Shown here: in pieces, positions 12,139 to 23,222 of the stretch
Layout: each line of letters begins with the position of its first letter
Numbering within the stretch: position 1 is the stretch's first letter
From: Maratus speciosus
Lineage: Eukaryota > Arthropoda > Arachnida > Araneae > Salticidae
Direction of reading: 5' to 3'
NCBI GenBank assembly: GCA_963932465.1
Contig: OZ010793.1
Span: 365,456,459 to 365,520,458, forward strand
DNA: 64,000 nucleotides
Position numbers and translations under genes: made by a program
Notes under the pieces: model-generated
Databases searched by the model: none
The model's input: the letters and a program-made list of their open reading frames with translations, nothing else
Told to the model about the DNA's origin: nothing

Positions 12139-14167
12139 TCTACCCTATATATATAAAATCCTAATGAAACAAATTTATGAAACGCCTGAAATGCATCGAT
12201 TCTTTGAATCGACTGATTAAACAACTGATTTAGTTTCACGGTGATTTCTCCTAAAATATAGAATAATTTGCGATGAAATTAACACCAAAAATCCGTGTTG
12301 ATCCACAGATCGCAAAACTGGTATTAGAATTTTTAAATTCGAATTAGTTTTCGAAATATTAATTTTTTTCTAATTTTAAATACATTTTTTCTAATGATGG
12401 CAACTCAAATTTTAATTATAACAGAAATTTTTTTTTCATAGTTCAGAAAAGGTTACTATTTTAAATTAATTTGGCGACAGTTGGGCCTCCTTTAAATCTA
12501 TGCTAAGAATAATGCTTTTTTTTTGTATTTCGTTATCATTTTATTAAATACAAAACTTTCATTTAAAAATGAAACATTTAAATTGATGGCTTTCACTTCT
12601 TTTTTTTTTTTTTTTAAACAAAACGAAAAGAAAAATATTAGACACAGATGTCATATACGCACCGGGGTACCTAATTGGCGCACAAATGGCATTATTTTGA
12701 TAGACATGGTAACCCAGCTATTGTTGTTTATTTAATATTAAATGTATATTTACTTTTATTTCTTTTTTAAATTTATATAAATTATTTTGTTCTATAGTAA
12801 TTAATTATTTTTTTGCTATTTCCTTTTGAAAATAATAGAAAATAATTAAAAAATACGGTACAATGTAATAGTTATTCCATCACCCAATTTCGCAAATTAT
12901 ATAAATCGCCAAACCACTCGCCAAATTGTACAGATTGACAAAATTTTTATTTTAAATAACGAAAGAACAAATAAATTAGTATAACATTAATAAATATAAA
13001 AATAAAACGTCGAAATAAAAATCACTTGATGATGTAAACACGTGTAACTTGCTAAAAGTCAAGTGAATGTGACATTTACGATCAAGCATTATTGACATTT
13101 AATCTTATAGTTCGCGATAGATTTTTTGTCGACGGGATAACTAAGTAGTACCAAAAATACATATGTAACTGGTATTCGAAAACGAGGCTTTCGCCAAATT
13201 TTCGTGAAAAAAAAAAAAAAAAAAAAATTGTGCCAAACAGTATATGACATCTGGCGAAATATTAAATTATGTAACAAACCATGACATTTAATTTCAACTT
13301 CAACTCAATGTTTTAATTTACCACTCGAACAATAAAAAAAAATGCTAACCGTCGAGTTGAAAAAAAGATACTGGCGAGATTTGCACCCGGCTTTTTTTTC
13401 TTTCGGCACAGATGTCATATACGCCCCCATATTGGCGCGATTTTTTTCAGATGCCAATGTCATATACGCAACAGGTACTTAACTGGCGCCAAAGTGTCGT
13501 TATTTGGCTTGATATGGTAAGCCGGATGTTGTTGTTTATGCTGTTGATGCGTTCCCCAAATTGGCGTTGGAAAAAAATTGCGCCAATATTGGGCATTATA
13601 TGACATTTGTTCCAAACTTTCATATGAAAGGCGAAGGGATCAGATCGTATTTGTTTATGGCATTTGATGACTTGAACTATTATAATGTAGATGAAATGAT
13701 GGGGATAGAATAATATTTGGCGACTTATCACCTGTGCCTGGATAACATTAAAGTATCAAAATGGCACCTAGAGTATAAAAAGCAAAGTGTCCCGCCCAGA
13801 ACTGTTGATGATAGTCACATGATTTAGGCTATTGTTATAGAGATTGTTTTAAAATATCGGTTGACAAAGACTCTGAATGCTTAATTCATTTTATTTTAGC
13901 TTCTTTTCAAATGTTTAACTTATCCTCTTTAATCAAAAACAAAAACAACCATTGGATGTCTTAACAGCAACTATGATTCTCCATTAAATTTTTGCAATCA
14001 AAGGGAATTGAATGGAAACCCGTTTACAGGGAGATCGGCACAGCTTTTTCAGTATAATTTAATCTTCTCTAATATTTTTAAAACCCATTAGATTTTTAGA
14101 TTTTCAGATTCTGCGGCGTCTGAACGGGGGTTGGCGAGCGTAGCTTGCAGGGGGCAGGGCCCCCTAG
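12139..14167 (+). mobile_element. Inner Helitron C, different 5' end
   Basis: The 5' end is TCTACCCTATATATATAAAA after A (12138), unlike copies A and B. The 3' end shares GGGGGTTGGCGAGCGTAGC, a hairpin, and CTAG (14167) before T. The outer Helitron reads through as GTTTAAA|TTTAAA, matching the uninterrupted form seen at 9835-9846. Inside, about 12890-13040 is an inverted copy of the A/B subterminal region. Repeated words such as GTCATATACGC (about 12650, 13415, 13470) and many TTGGCG motifs also occur. It is the same family as the minus-strand copy at 51219. No Rep/helicase frame. Confidence 0.8.
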
Positions 14168-14632
14168 TTTAAAAATATATTTACATGAGACATTTATTTC
14201 ATATTTTGAGATAATCTTTTTAACTATTGTTGTGAATTCTAAGACAGCACAAATAATATTTCCTTTTTAACAACAAAAGTGTTTTTACATGAATATTAAA
14301 AAGAAGAAAACTTTGATGAAAATTATGCCAGATTTAAAACGATACATTTAAAATAACTTTCTTATAGCGCTGTTAAAAATACTGGGGACAAAGACTGTTG
14401 ACTTAATTCATTTTATATTAGCTTATTTTCAAATGTTTAACTCATCTTATTTAATCAAACACAAAAACAGCCATTGGATCTCTTAACAGCAGCTGATTAT
14501 GCTTTAAAATTCCATAATCAAAGGGAAATGAATGAAACTTCATTTACAGGCAGATCGCCCCTAGCTTTTTTGTTATAATTCAATCTTCTGTAATCTTTTT
14601 AAGGTCGATCAAATAGGGGCAGAGCCCCCTAG

Positions 14633-14926
14633 TTTATAATATAAATGCAGCTTAATTATGCTACAAAAACAAAGTTTTGAGATCAGTAGTTCCAAATATA
14701 CAGAATATTAGTACTACCAGAAATACATTTATTTCTTTAATATTTTAATATTCAAGCAATGTAATTCAATGAAAATCACTGAATTTCAAATGCTTAGTTT
14801 AATTGTTTTAAAACTTAATTTAATATATAGTAATTATTGCTTTTATTGAATTTATGTAAACATTAAATTAAAAGCATTGTTTAGTTGAAATTTATTTAGT
14901 TAAAATAAATCTGCATATTTTTGCAG
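14633..14926. other. Intron, AT-rich, no recognised feature
   Basis: End of the second intron up to the acceptor TTTTTGCAG (to 14926). No repeat or coding signature. Confidence 0.5.
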
Positions 14927-15072
14927 TCACAGAGACTGAGGCTCACAGCAATGGTCAAGAGATTGAATCCACTGTAACCAATGAAGATACTGAAGATGAA
15001 GTTATCATAGTGGAAGATACAGATTCAAGTATACTTGCCCATCTTCATTCATCTGGTGCTCCTGTACCTGCT
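14927..15072 (+). CDS. Nbea: Neurobeachin-like gene, internal exon (window exon 3)
   Basis: The exon is 146 bp, entered with one base carried from the previous exon and left in phase 0. The acceptor is TTTGCAG and the donor a consensus GTAAGT at 15073. It encodes an acidic, low-complexity segment (runs such as NEDTEDEVIIVEDTDS) consistent with the disordered linker of neurobeachin. By itself it has little family signal. Its place in the gene rests on the frame continuing exactly from 3696 and into 18942, and on good splice sites. A TA-flanked DNA element starts only 17 bp after its donor. Confidence 0.8.
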
Positions 15073-15089
15073 GTAAGTATCTACATATA

Positions 15090-15762
15090 CAGTATAGGAC
15101 ACATTATCCGGAATTCCAAAATCCGAAAAGACCCGAAATCTGGAAAATTATTTGAAAATTTTCTAAATTTGTAAATTTTTTCTAAAATTTTGAAATTTGA
15201 AAATTTTAGATTTCTAATTTTTTCAATTTATTGTGTTTCAATGTATAACCACTAAAATATGTTACTTCTGTGGCGGAGAAACACGGACACCCCCCCCCCC
15301 TTTCCCGAAAAAAAAAAAAAAAAATTGTCAGATATTACAAGAGGGATACTGTTCAGAATTTTCAGAAAATGTAAAGCATTCTGTTTCGAGAACATTCAGT
15401 CCGAAAATTCAGACACAAAAATAGCGCGATTTTCGGCAAATGATCACAGAAAAAAATCAATTACGTCAATCGTTCGCGAAAAAATCATCAATTTCATCAA
15501 AGAATCGCAGAAAAAACTTTAATTTCGTCAAAGAATCGTGGAAAAAAAACCCGCTAATTTCGTCAAAGAATCGGGAAGAAAAACGCTAATTTCTTCAAAG
15601 AATCTAAAAAAACGCTAATTTCGTCAAAGAATTGTGAAAAAAAATGCTATTTTCGTCAAATAATCGCAAAAAAAACACTAATTTTGTCAAAGAATCGCGA
15701 AAAAAACCCACACTAATTTCATCAAAGAATCTTGGAAAATGTGAATTTTTGTCAAAGAATCG

Positions 15763-15804
<42 letters not shown>

Positions 15805-16241
15805 GCGAATTTCGTCAAATGATCCCTCAAAAACGCAAACTTCTTCAAAGGATTAAAAAAAATTGCAAATTTCATCAAGGGATCGCGAAAATAACACAAA
15901 TTTCGTTGAATAATCGTAGAAAAAATACGCAAATTCCATCAAATAATCGTAAAAAAATATGCAAATTTTGTCAAAGAATCGTGAAAAAAAAAAAGCGAAT
16001 TTCGTCAAAGGATCGCTAAAAAAAAAATGCAAATTTTGTTAAAGAATCACGAAAAAACGCTATTTTTGCTTATATTGTATTTGCTTATATAATAATTGCG
16101 GAATAAACGCGAATTTCTTCAAATGGTCGCGAAAAAACGCTAATTTTGTCAAAGGATCGAGGAATAAATGTAAACTGCGAGAGGACCCAAAATTCGGAAA
16201 GCCTTCGGTCCGGAGGATTCTGGATAATAGGTCCTGTACTA
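15090..16241. mobile_element. TA-flanked pogo/Tigger-like element with internal minisatellite
   Basis: The left end is CAGTATAGGACACATTATCC (15090 on). The right end, read in reverse complement from 16241, is TAGTACAGGACCTATTATCC, offset by a base or two. TA lies on both sides (15088-15089, 16242-16243), the Tc1/mariner/pogo target. The body has no transposase; most of it is the roughly 31-bp tandem array listed separately, preceded by adjoining C and A homopolymers (about 15290-15324). It is a non-autonomous element; the pogo/Tigger assignment is from the CAGTA..AGGACC termini only. Confidence 0.7.
15436..16170. repeat. Minisatellite, about 31-bp unit, roughly 20 copies
   Basis: The units follow the pattern AATTTCGTCAAAGAATCGCG + A-run + CGCT. 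Individual units vary from about 29 to 35 bp because the A-run changes length, and point changes are frequent. The array sits entirely inside the TA-flanked element 15090-16241. The open frames that cross it are by-products of the repeat. Confidence 0.85.
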
Positions 16242-16311
16242 TAATTATATTTTCTGTAAATATTAGTATGTTATCCTGTTATATTATACATTTTTTTACT
16301 TCACTCTAATT

Positions 16312-16825
16312 CTCTGGCACAGCGAAAGGAGGGGGGGGCTATTTCGGGGTTAAAACCCCTCCCAGAGCTTTTAAAAACTGATTAGATGCATACAAAACCA
16401 TTTGTGTTAAGATAAAAATATGTTGTGTAAAAACAAAGGCAAACAAAAGCAAAAGAAGCATAAAATGTTTACCATTTAACTTTTTTATTGCTTCATAATA
16501 GGAACCTCTATTTCAACATTTAATTAATGAAAGAAAAAGTTCAGAACAATAGCAGCAAAGTAGTACGTACATAACTCCTCCTCCTCCTCCTCCTCTTTCC
16601 TCTCTATTATTTGGGAGATTGAAAGAGGTGCTCTTTTCTTTTATGAAATCTTTAAACTCATAAATGCTAAATTTATTATGTTTATGCTTTTCATTATGTC
16701 GGTTTGTATGTGTCATGTTTTTATTAAGCACTACCTTATGGACATGTAACACAATGAAATCGTTCATTTTATGAGTACCAATGGTTCAAAACCACTCCCA
16801 GATGAGGAACCTGGCTGTGCCACTG
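16312..16825. mobile_element. hAT-type MITE
   Basis: The right end in reverse complement reads CAGTGGCACAGCC and the left end CTCTGGCACAGCG. These are imperfect inverted ends of the CAGTGGCACAGCC class used by some hAT elements. TCTAATT flanks both sides (16305-16311, 16826-16832), giving a 7-8 bp duplication. The 514-bp interior has a CTC microsatellite (about 16576-16598) and no transposase. An 84-codon minus-strand frame at 16513-16767 crosses the microsatellite and is not considered real. Confidence 0.7.
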
Positions 16826-16832
16826 TCTAATT

Positions 16833-18489
16833 TAACAGAAGGTAGTCGTGATGCCATATTTCTTTAGTAAAACACTGAGACCAGTTTAGTTTTGGACTTT
16901 ATTCTTTATTCCTGACCTTCTCATTTTTCTCAGTAGAGGCCTAGGATGGAGAATAAGAATTAATTTCTTATTGATTGGGTTACAATCTTTTGATATCTGT
17001 GCCAATAAATCACTATGTTTATTAAGTAAGGAGGTAAAAAAACATCCATTCTCTCTTAGTTGAATAGAGTCCTACAGAGTGTGTTGTTTCAGATAGAGGT
17101 GATTTTAGATTCTAGTTGATAGACAGCAAGAAATTGCAAATGTGTATTACAATCTCTTAAAAAATAGTTTTAAGATTTTTTTTAGCTGCAACAATTTAAA
17201 TTATGACTAGAATATTGTTTTATTTTTTAATGAAATGAGATTCTTAGATGAATTTATCTTATTTTAATTCATAGCAAAGAACTTAAAACTTACAAATTAG
17301 TTTATATTAAAATAATTTTTATTAACTTTCTTGCTTATCATAAGGTAGTTGAAGCTTTTTTTTTTAACTTAATTGCTAGAAACGGTGCTGTAAAGTTTTC
17401 GACTAAATTCATTTTGTGTAATATCTCCTCAACATCTAAGTTTGGTATATGGCATAAATATATATTTTTTTAATTAATTTCCTTTTCAAAGCATCCAGCC
17501 AATTCAAATGATTTTTTTCCACTTGATTTTTCTAAGATTTTTTGTTGAAAGTATTTTTTTACTCCATTGCACGGTAACAGGTTTGCTGTAGAATATGGTG
17601 TGTAAAATATAGTATTATAGTATTTTTACAAAGTTAGACGAGTAATTCTTAATATTTTTATGTTTCTTATTGTCTATTTTATAGGCCATAATTGCTGGGC
17701 ATGCATTTTTGGTTGTGTTATGTATTTTCCACCAGAGGAAAATTTTTGTGTATTTTGCGGTGTATAAAATCTATGTTTTGTATAAATGGCCATGCAAAAA
17801 TATTCAAATACATTGTTGTCTATGGGCATTTATTTCTTGTAGTGCATTTTGTAACTGAATTAAATTTTACTATATCTTTGGTGAGTATATGATCAATAGT
17901 TTCTATACTGCCTATCTAAAAGAAAATGAATATATCTATAGGCAGCTATTGTTTAAAATGTGTTTGCAGTGATGTTATAATTTTTAAACTGAAAGATTAT
18001 TTCTTCCTAGAAAATGTTAAAAATGTCTTGGCCACACTTTTATTATTATATTCATAAATATAATTTTATTGGTATCTGTTAATAACTAGCATAATGAATT
18101 GAAATAGAGACCAGGGTATCTTTTTAGAGGCATAGAAAATCTTTATAAAAGCCAAACACTTATTTGGAATATTAAAGAAATCAAGAGTCAGATTGGAAGT
18201 GAATTATTAACATTAAAAGTGTTTTTATCTGCAGTGGCACATGACTTTTTTTTCTAGTTTAATCTTACAGCATGCAATTTCTAATTTTATTGAAAACGAT
18301 TGAACTTTAACATTTCTGTATGCATGGTTCATGTATCTTTAACCCTAACTCCTCATACATTGAGAGCTAATTTATTATTAAGAAAATTTGCAAATTTTTT
18401 AAAGTAAGCATCTTTTATAGTATACAACAGGGTGTAAAATCCTTGAATTTTATGTACCTCAGTTATAATTTTTTCTTTTGTTCATCATT
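16833..18489. other. Intron, AT-rich, no recognised feature
   Basis: Plain AT-rich intron with scattered T runs. No terminal repeats, coding block or tandem array was recognised. Confidence 0.45.
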
Positions 18490-18910
18490 GTAAGTTTGCT
18501 AGAAATTATTTGCGATAACTTTATAATGTTATTAGAAAATTTTATTTTATTTTATCATTCAAAATGTAAAAATTAGTTAATTGTATTTTATTTTGATTTT
18601 TATTATTTTCATATGTTGAGAAATAATTCTGTAATTTATTATTATTATTATTTTCATATGTTGATAAATAACGTATATAATGTATAGTCTGATAAAATTT
18701 TATAAAGTAATCCATAACAAAATGTTTGTTTGTTTGTTTTTTTTTGTTTTTTGTTTTTCTTTGACTTGATTCATGTTTTTGTTGTTGTTTTTTTTTTTTC
18801 TTTCTTAAGTTTTTCACCATTTAAGTTTGCTGGGAATTGTTTGTGATAAGTTATTAATTTTATTAAAATTTATTACTTCATTTTACCATTCTAAATGTGA
18901 GAATTCATTG
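18490..18910. repeat. Old tandem duplication just upstream of exon 4
   Basis: About 18490-18580 and 18822-18910 are diverged direct repeats. Both contain TAAGTTTGCT followed by a TGCGATAA/TGTGATAA word, an A/T-rich stretch, and ATCATTC/ACCATTC..AAATGT. A smaller direct repeat (TTTTCATATGTTGA) lies between them at about 18607 and 18652. The second copy ends at the polypyrimidine tract of the exon at 18942. Confidence 0.5.
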
Positions 18911-18941
18911 TAAGCATTTAAAAATAATTTTCCTTTCACAG

Positions 18942-19434
18942 GTTATTCGTACTCAAAAACTGAAAGATCAAACTGTATGTAAAGGAGCTGAAATAATGGT
19001 AAATGGTGCAAGTGGTGACAGCCCAAGGGTAAATGGTGAACTGACTGATAAAGAATTAGAATCCGAATCAGTAGTAAATCTGACTTCAACTGAAGACAAC
19101 ACTCTTTGTTCCTCTGACAGTAGAGTTTCTAGTTCTGATCCTTCAATCATGTCCTCCTCTATTGCTCAGAATGGATTTTCTAGGACAATGGAGTCAGTGG
19201 ATGGCTGCACACAATCCCGGGCTGAAGATATACACTTAACAAATTTGGGAGGTGCAGATGATTTCCACATTTTAAGTTCTCCACTTTCTAGAGAAGCTAC
19301 TCTGACCCAAAAACTTGAATCTGCTCTAGGTAGTGTTTGTCCATTATTAAGAGAAATAATGCTAGACTTTGCTCCATTTTTATCAAGAACACTAGTTGGG
19401 TCCCATGGTCAGGATCTCCTGATGGAAGGAAAGG
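18942..19434 (+). CDS. Nbea: Neurobeachin-like gene, internal exon (window exon 4)
   Basis: The longest exon here, 493 bp, enters in phase 0 (acceptor CTTTCACAG) and leaves one base over (donor GTAATT at 19435). The first two thirds is a Ser/Thr/Asp/Glu-rich linker with no domain. The last third, from about [10 protein letters not shown], contains [15 protein letters not shown] and a final LLMEGKG, a block I recognise from neurobeachins that opens the region before the PH-BEACH module. The leftover G plus GC at 28783 makes a Gly codon, so the read-through is MEGKG-LCTFK. The open frame extends a little on both sides into intron; those parts are excluded because the splice sites and the neighbouring exons fix the ends. 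Confidence 0.92.
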
Positions 19435-21197
19435 GTAATTATATTACTTATATGTTTTTAAAGGATATTTTTTATCTGTTAATACTTTGATTATAGCACT
19501 AAAATTAATCTTTATATATTTTGCATTCATTAATATCTTTGAACATGCATGTTTACCCTGTATATATGCAGTGTTATGCAATAAACAGTTTTTTTATCCT
19601 ATTCATTTAGACATTTTTCAGGTCTATTTGAACTTTTTTGATGTTGACAATTAAACTAAAAATTTTAAAATAGAAATTATTCGGTCATGTCTAAAAAGAC
19701 TGTGAAATCCCATTCCATTAATCTAAGTTATCTCATTTTCTTCATACAAAAATTATGCACAGTTTTTCCTTAAATGTCTTTTACATATAGCATGCATAAA
19801 GAGACATGACAGAGACAAAAACTGACATTTGCATATCGAACATTTAAATAATCCCTTCGCGACAAGCGTCTTTTACAGAAATTTTCATCTCTTATCACCG
19901 GTTTTTAAAAACAGAAGTTTTTGTCTAATTTAATTAAGAAAATGCTCTGATTAAATAAGGCAAAATTTACAATGAAAAATAACTGGTGGGAATAATCCAG
20001 GATTCTAAGCACCTTATATGGCATGTTATGTGATGGTCGTCCCTAAGGGATTTTAGCAAAACTTTCTATACCATTAAGAGACAGATCCAACACTCTAATT
20101 AGATCGGATCATGTCTTCTAATGAAGAATTTGTTCGATATTAATGAGTTTTTCCATATGAGGGTTAAAGGGAGAAGGTTAATGACCTCCAACAGTTTCCC
20201 TTTGGATCTGCCCTGTGCACAACTAATAATCTAGATGGCCATCTTCCAGATAGTTGATGTTCCTATTGTATTTATTATACATTTATGGACAATATACTAA
20301 TAGGTATTTAATAAACATTAATATAAGCATTTGTATTTTACATAGAAATCTATTTTGTGGAAATGAAACAATGTTCTTCAGGCTCTTCTCAAAGTCAAAT
20401 TCACTTTCTTACACAAATGTGGAATTTGATTTTACATCTACATTGGGCATGTCAAATTCATTTACCATCGAGGGTCAAATTAAGTATTGGTTATAAGTCT
20501 GCGGGCCATATTATAAACAAATAAAGACCGTTCTGCAAAGTGCCTGAGATGGTGTTACAATTCGACTTTTCACCCTTGAATGTACTATTACAAAATACAG
20601 CCAGGTGCAAGTATATGTAAAATCATGTAAAGTTGCAAAAAATTCTGGTTTATTTTATCTTTTCTTTTCGAAAACGAAACAACCCACAATTTGGTGGAAA
20701 TAGTTCAATTTTATTTAGTCTTTTGATCTTGACATTCCTGCAATTTTATTGTTTTGTAAAGTTGAAATAGGAAATATGTATACAAAGGGGCACTACAGGA
20801 TGCTGCTGAAATGCACCTAATTGCAAATAATACTTTGGGAAATCACTCGAACTGAAAAATAACTACTAAAATTTGGCTTCATATCCATTTGTTTTTGTTC
20901 TGATATGGAGTAATAATCAATTTCGGTAAATTGCAACGATAAACTCTAATCAAAAATATCAATATCAATCATTAGTGGAGAAGTAAATAAATTAAATTGA
21001 ATTTTACATTTCTGTCTGTTGCAATTCAGAAATTTTCATTTGTATTTATATTTTAATATAAATATTTTTAATTTGATTAGTATGTTCTGAAAAATTATAT
21101 TTTTGGTGATTTTCTTGATGTTTTGCTGCATACAAAGTGAAATAATTTTTTCTTTTTTAAATCTTGTTTTGACAAAGTAATAAATTCCATTTTAAAG
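19435..21197. other. Intron with faint old repeat traces
   Basis: AT-rich intron. Two weak traces were noted. About 20522-20580 shares AAAGACCGTTC.GCAAAGTGCCTGAGA and a GTGTTACAATTC.ACTTTTCACCCT word with the Tigger element at 30170-30240. About 20435-20515 resembles, in inverted orientation, about 28000-28062 (words GGGCCA, GACATG/CATGTC). No family could be named for either. Confidence 0.4.
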
Positions 21198-21199
21198 TA

Positions 21200-22123
21200 T
21201 TGGGAGTACAAATTAATTCGGTCCGTTTTTTTTTCGTTAAAAAAACATTTTATTTATTATCAAAATGAAAAAACATGTTATTCAAAGTATTGTCCATCGG
21301 CAGCCACAACCTTTGTCCACCTTTCTGGCAATTTTCGGATTCCATCTCTGAAAAATGAGTCCTCTCTGGACGCAAACCATGAATCGAGCCATTCTTGAAT
21401 TTCTTCGGAAGAAGTGAAGCGGTGTCCAGCCAAATCGTGATGCATCCATCGGAACAACCAATAATCAGAAGGAGCAATGTCTGGCGAATACGGCGGGTGG
21501 GGTAGGACCTCCCATTTTTTGTTGTCGTTCGAGCAGCAGTCCACTGATGAAAAATCGCTTTTCAACGTCGCGCGGTTTCAACTCGTATGGGACCCAATTT
21601 CCTTGCTTTTGAACCATTCCCATGTTTTTTAAGCGCACGAAAATTGCTCGCTGAGTGACTCCCAACGATCCTGCAAGCTCTTGTTGCGTTTGGCACGGAT
21701 CTTGATCGAGCAATTCCTCCAATTCTGCGTCTTCGAACTTTTTCGGCTGGCCCGGGCGCTCCTTGTCTTCGACACTAAAATCACCATTTTTGAAGCCTCG
21801 AAACCACTCTCTACATGATTTATCAGATGGCGCAGATTCACCATATACTTCCACAAGCGATCGATGCGCTTCAGCGGCACTTTTCTTCCAATTAAAAAAG
21901 AAAATCAAAACTTCCCGCAAATGTTGTTTATTTAGCACAAAACTTGACATATTGAATGCTCAGAAAACCAATTTTGTTGTATAAAACTCGAAGCTTCGTT
22001 GACTGAATATGGTTGACAAAGGTCAAACCTTTCTAACAATGCCAAAAACATCTATCATTATTCAGTAAACAAATCAGCCAGAGCCATCTATTGAAAACGG
22101 ACCGAATTAATTTGTACTCCCAA
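21200..22123 (-). mobile_element. mariner-family transposon, internal deletion derivative
   Basis: The two 30-bp ends are perfect inverted repeats beginning TTGGGAGTACAAATTAATTC (21200-21229 and 22094-22123), flanked by TA (21198-21199, 22124-22125). At 924 bp it is shorter than the usual ~1.3 kb of a full mariner, and the missing part is the middle of the transposase gene. Perfect ends imply a young insertion or one that could still be mobilised in trans by a relative (inference). The transposase lies on the minus strand. Confidence 0.93.
21278..21950 (-). pseudogene. mariner transposase with catalytic centre deleted
   Basis: The start codon at 21950 opens an N-terminal frame of about 140 mariner-like residues. 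It contains helix-turn-helix DNA-binding segments (around SDKSCREWFRGFKNGDFSVE) and the PGQPKKFED-type linker. It then breaks near 21520-21545 and resumes in another frame at NKKWEVLPHPPYSPDIAPSD, the block holding the third catalytic Asp of the mariner D,D34D triad. The usual TGDEKW (first Asp) and second-Asp segments are absent, so roughly 300-350 bp has been lost with a frame change at the junction. It cannot encode an active enzyme, but keeps the DNA-binding half intact. Confidence 0.9.
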
Positions 22124-22125
22124 TA

Positions 22126-23222
22126 CTAAAATGTAAAATTATCAAATAGCATGGCAACATTTTGAATTTGTAGTGAATTTAGTTTTCTAAGATGATTTGC
22201 GATTTGAACTGAAAACTCGTACATTGTTCATTAGCATTTTTACAGTAATCCACATTAATAATTTGTTGATTGTAAAATAATGGTAGTGTCATATAACAAT
22301 TTAATGTTACATGTTAAAACTTTGTAGTAGAGTGTTGTCATATGTTTGTGTAATGAAGTCTACCTACAAATCCCATATCTTGAGGATGTTTACTAGAATG
22401 CTGATGATTATGCCATGCATAGGACTAAAACTGATAATTTTAGTTAAATTTTTAAGTACACATGTCGTGCATCTAAAACTTTAGAGTACAGTGATAGAGT
22501 ACAGTTTAAAGTCAATGAAGATGAATAAACAGTGAAAATGATATAAAAATGTATTAACGATTTCTTGTATTTTCTTTTAATTTTGTAAGTGATTTTAACC
22601 GTTAGCGAGCAAAGGCCGCTATATTTGCAACAACCAATTTTTACTGTCCAAACGTGTTATTCCAAATTATTGCTTTAATGCCACTTTTTCTGACAAACTT
22701 CTTTTGCATTATTCAGTTATGAAATTTTGTAATTATGGTGGCATTTGTTCATTAAGGGTTTTAAAGCAAATTTTTGAATTGCTAGTATATGCAATATCAG
22801 CTAACTTTTTAAACAACAAACTGCATTTAGTCGAAATTTCCATGAATGAATCAAAAATATACGTACCGAGAATATAGGAATAACTTAAGGAGTCCCTAAC
22901 ATATTATTAAATCCACGTCAGATCTGCAAGTAAAACAATATGTGATCAGTTAAATCATAACCTGTTCACATTCTACATGTGTATTTTCATGAATTGCAAT
23001 CTAATAGGCATCAAATACTGAAACTATACATTTCATATGATTCCTTAAGTTCCTGGTTATATCAACTTTTCAAATGTTGGTACTTAAGCTTATAGTATTT
23101 TTAAATATCTGATCTAGACATAATTTGCACTGCTTTAATACTACATTTGTGAACAAATTCTACTTTTTTGTAAATGATTCTGACTTGCTTGCGAATGAGT
23201 GCAATAAACAAATTTCTAACCT
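22126..23222. other. Intron, AT-rich, no recognised feature
   Basis: About 1.1 kb between the mariner and Gypsy elements. No repeat ends or coding blocks were identified. Confidence 0.45.

Larger units (their letters stand above)
7791..14632 (+). mobile_element. Outer Helitron carrying three inserted Helitrons
   Basis: The element begins TCTCTCTATTC (7791) after an A, and ends CCCCCTAG (to 14632) before a T, as the Helitron A|TC...CTRR|T rule requires. A short GC-rich hairpin (GGGGCAGAGCCCC) precedes the 3' end. Removing the three inner elements (8327-9615, 9972-12016, 12139-14167) leaves an element of about 1479 bp whose pieces line up with the inner copies across each junction. There is no Rep/helicase gene, so it is non-autonomous. 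This explains nearly all of 7791-14632. Confidence 0.8.

Noticed and set aside
15233..16019. Several overlapping open frames rich in Lys, Ser and Asn
   Set aside because: They lie in the minisatellite and homopolymers of the element 15090-16241; repeats of 31 bp with A-runs give long frames by chance.
15436..16170. Regular short repeats resembling a CRISPR array
   Set aside because: Units are contiguous and diverged without unique spacers, in an animal intron inside a transposon.
18542..18820. 92-codon minus-strand frame
   Set aside because: Low-complexity Lys/Asn/Gln run from A/T-rich intron and microsatellite; no domain.
18897..19490. 197-codon frame taken as a whole gene
   Set aside because: Its ends run into intron; the real coding part is the exon 18942-19434, fixed by splice sites and frame with neighbours.
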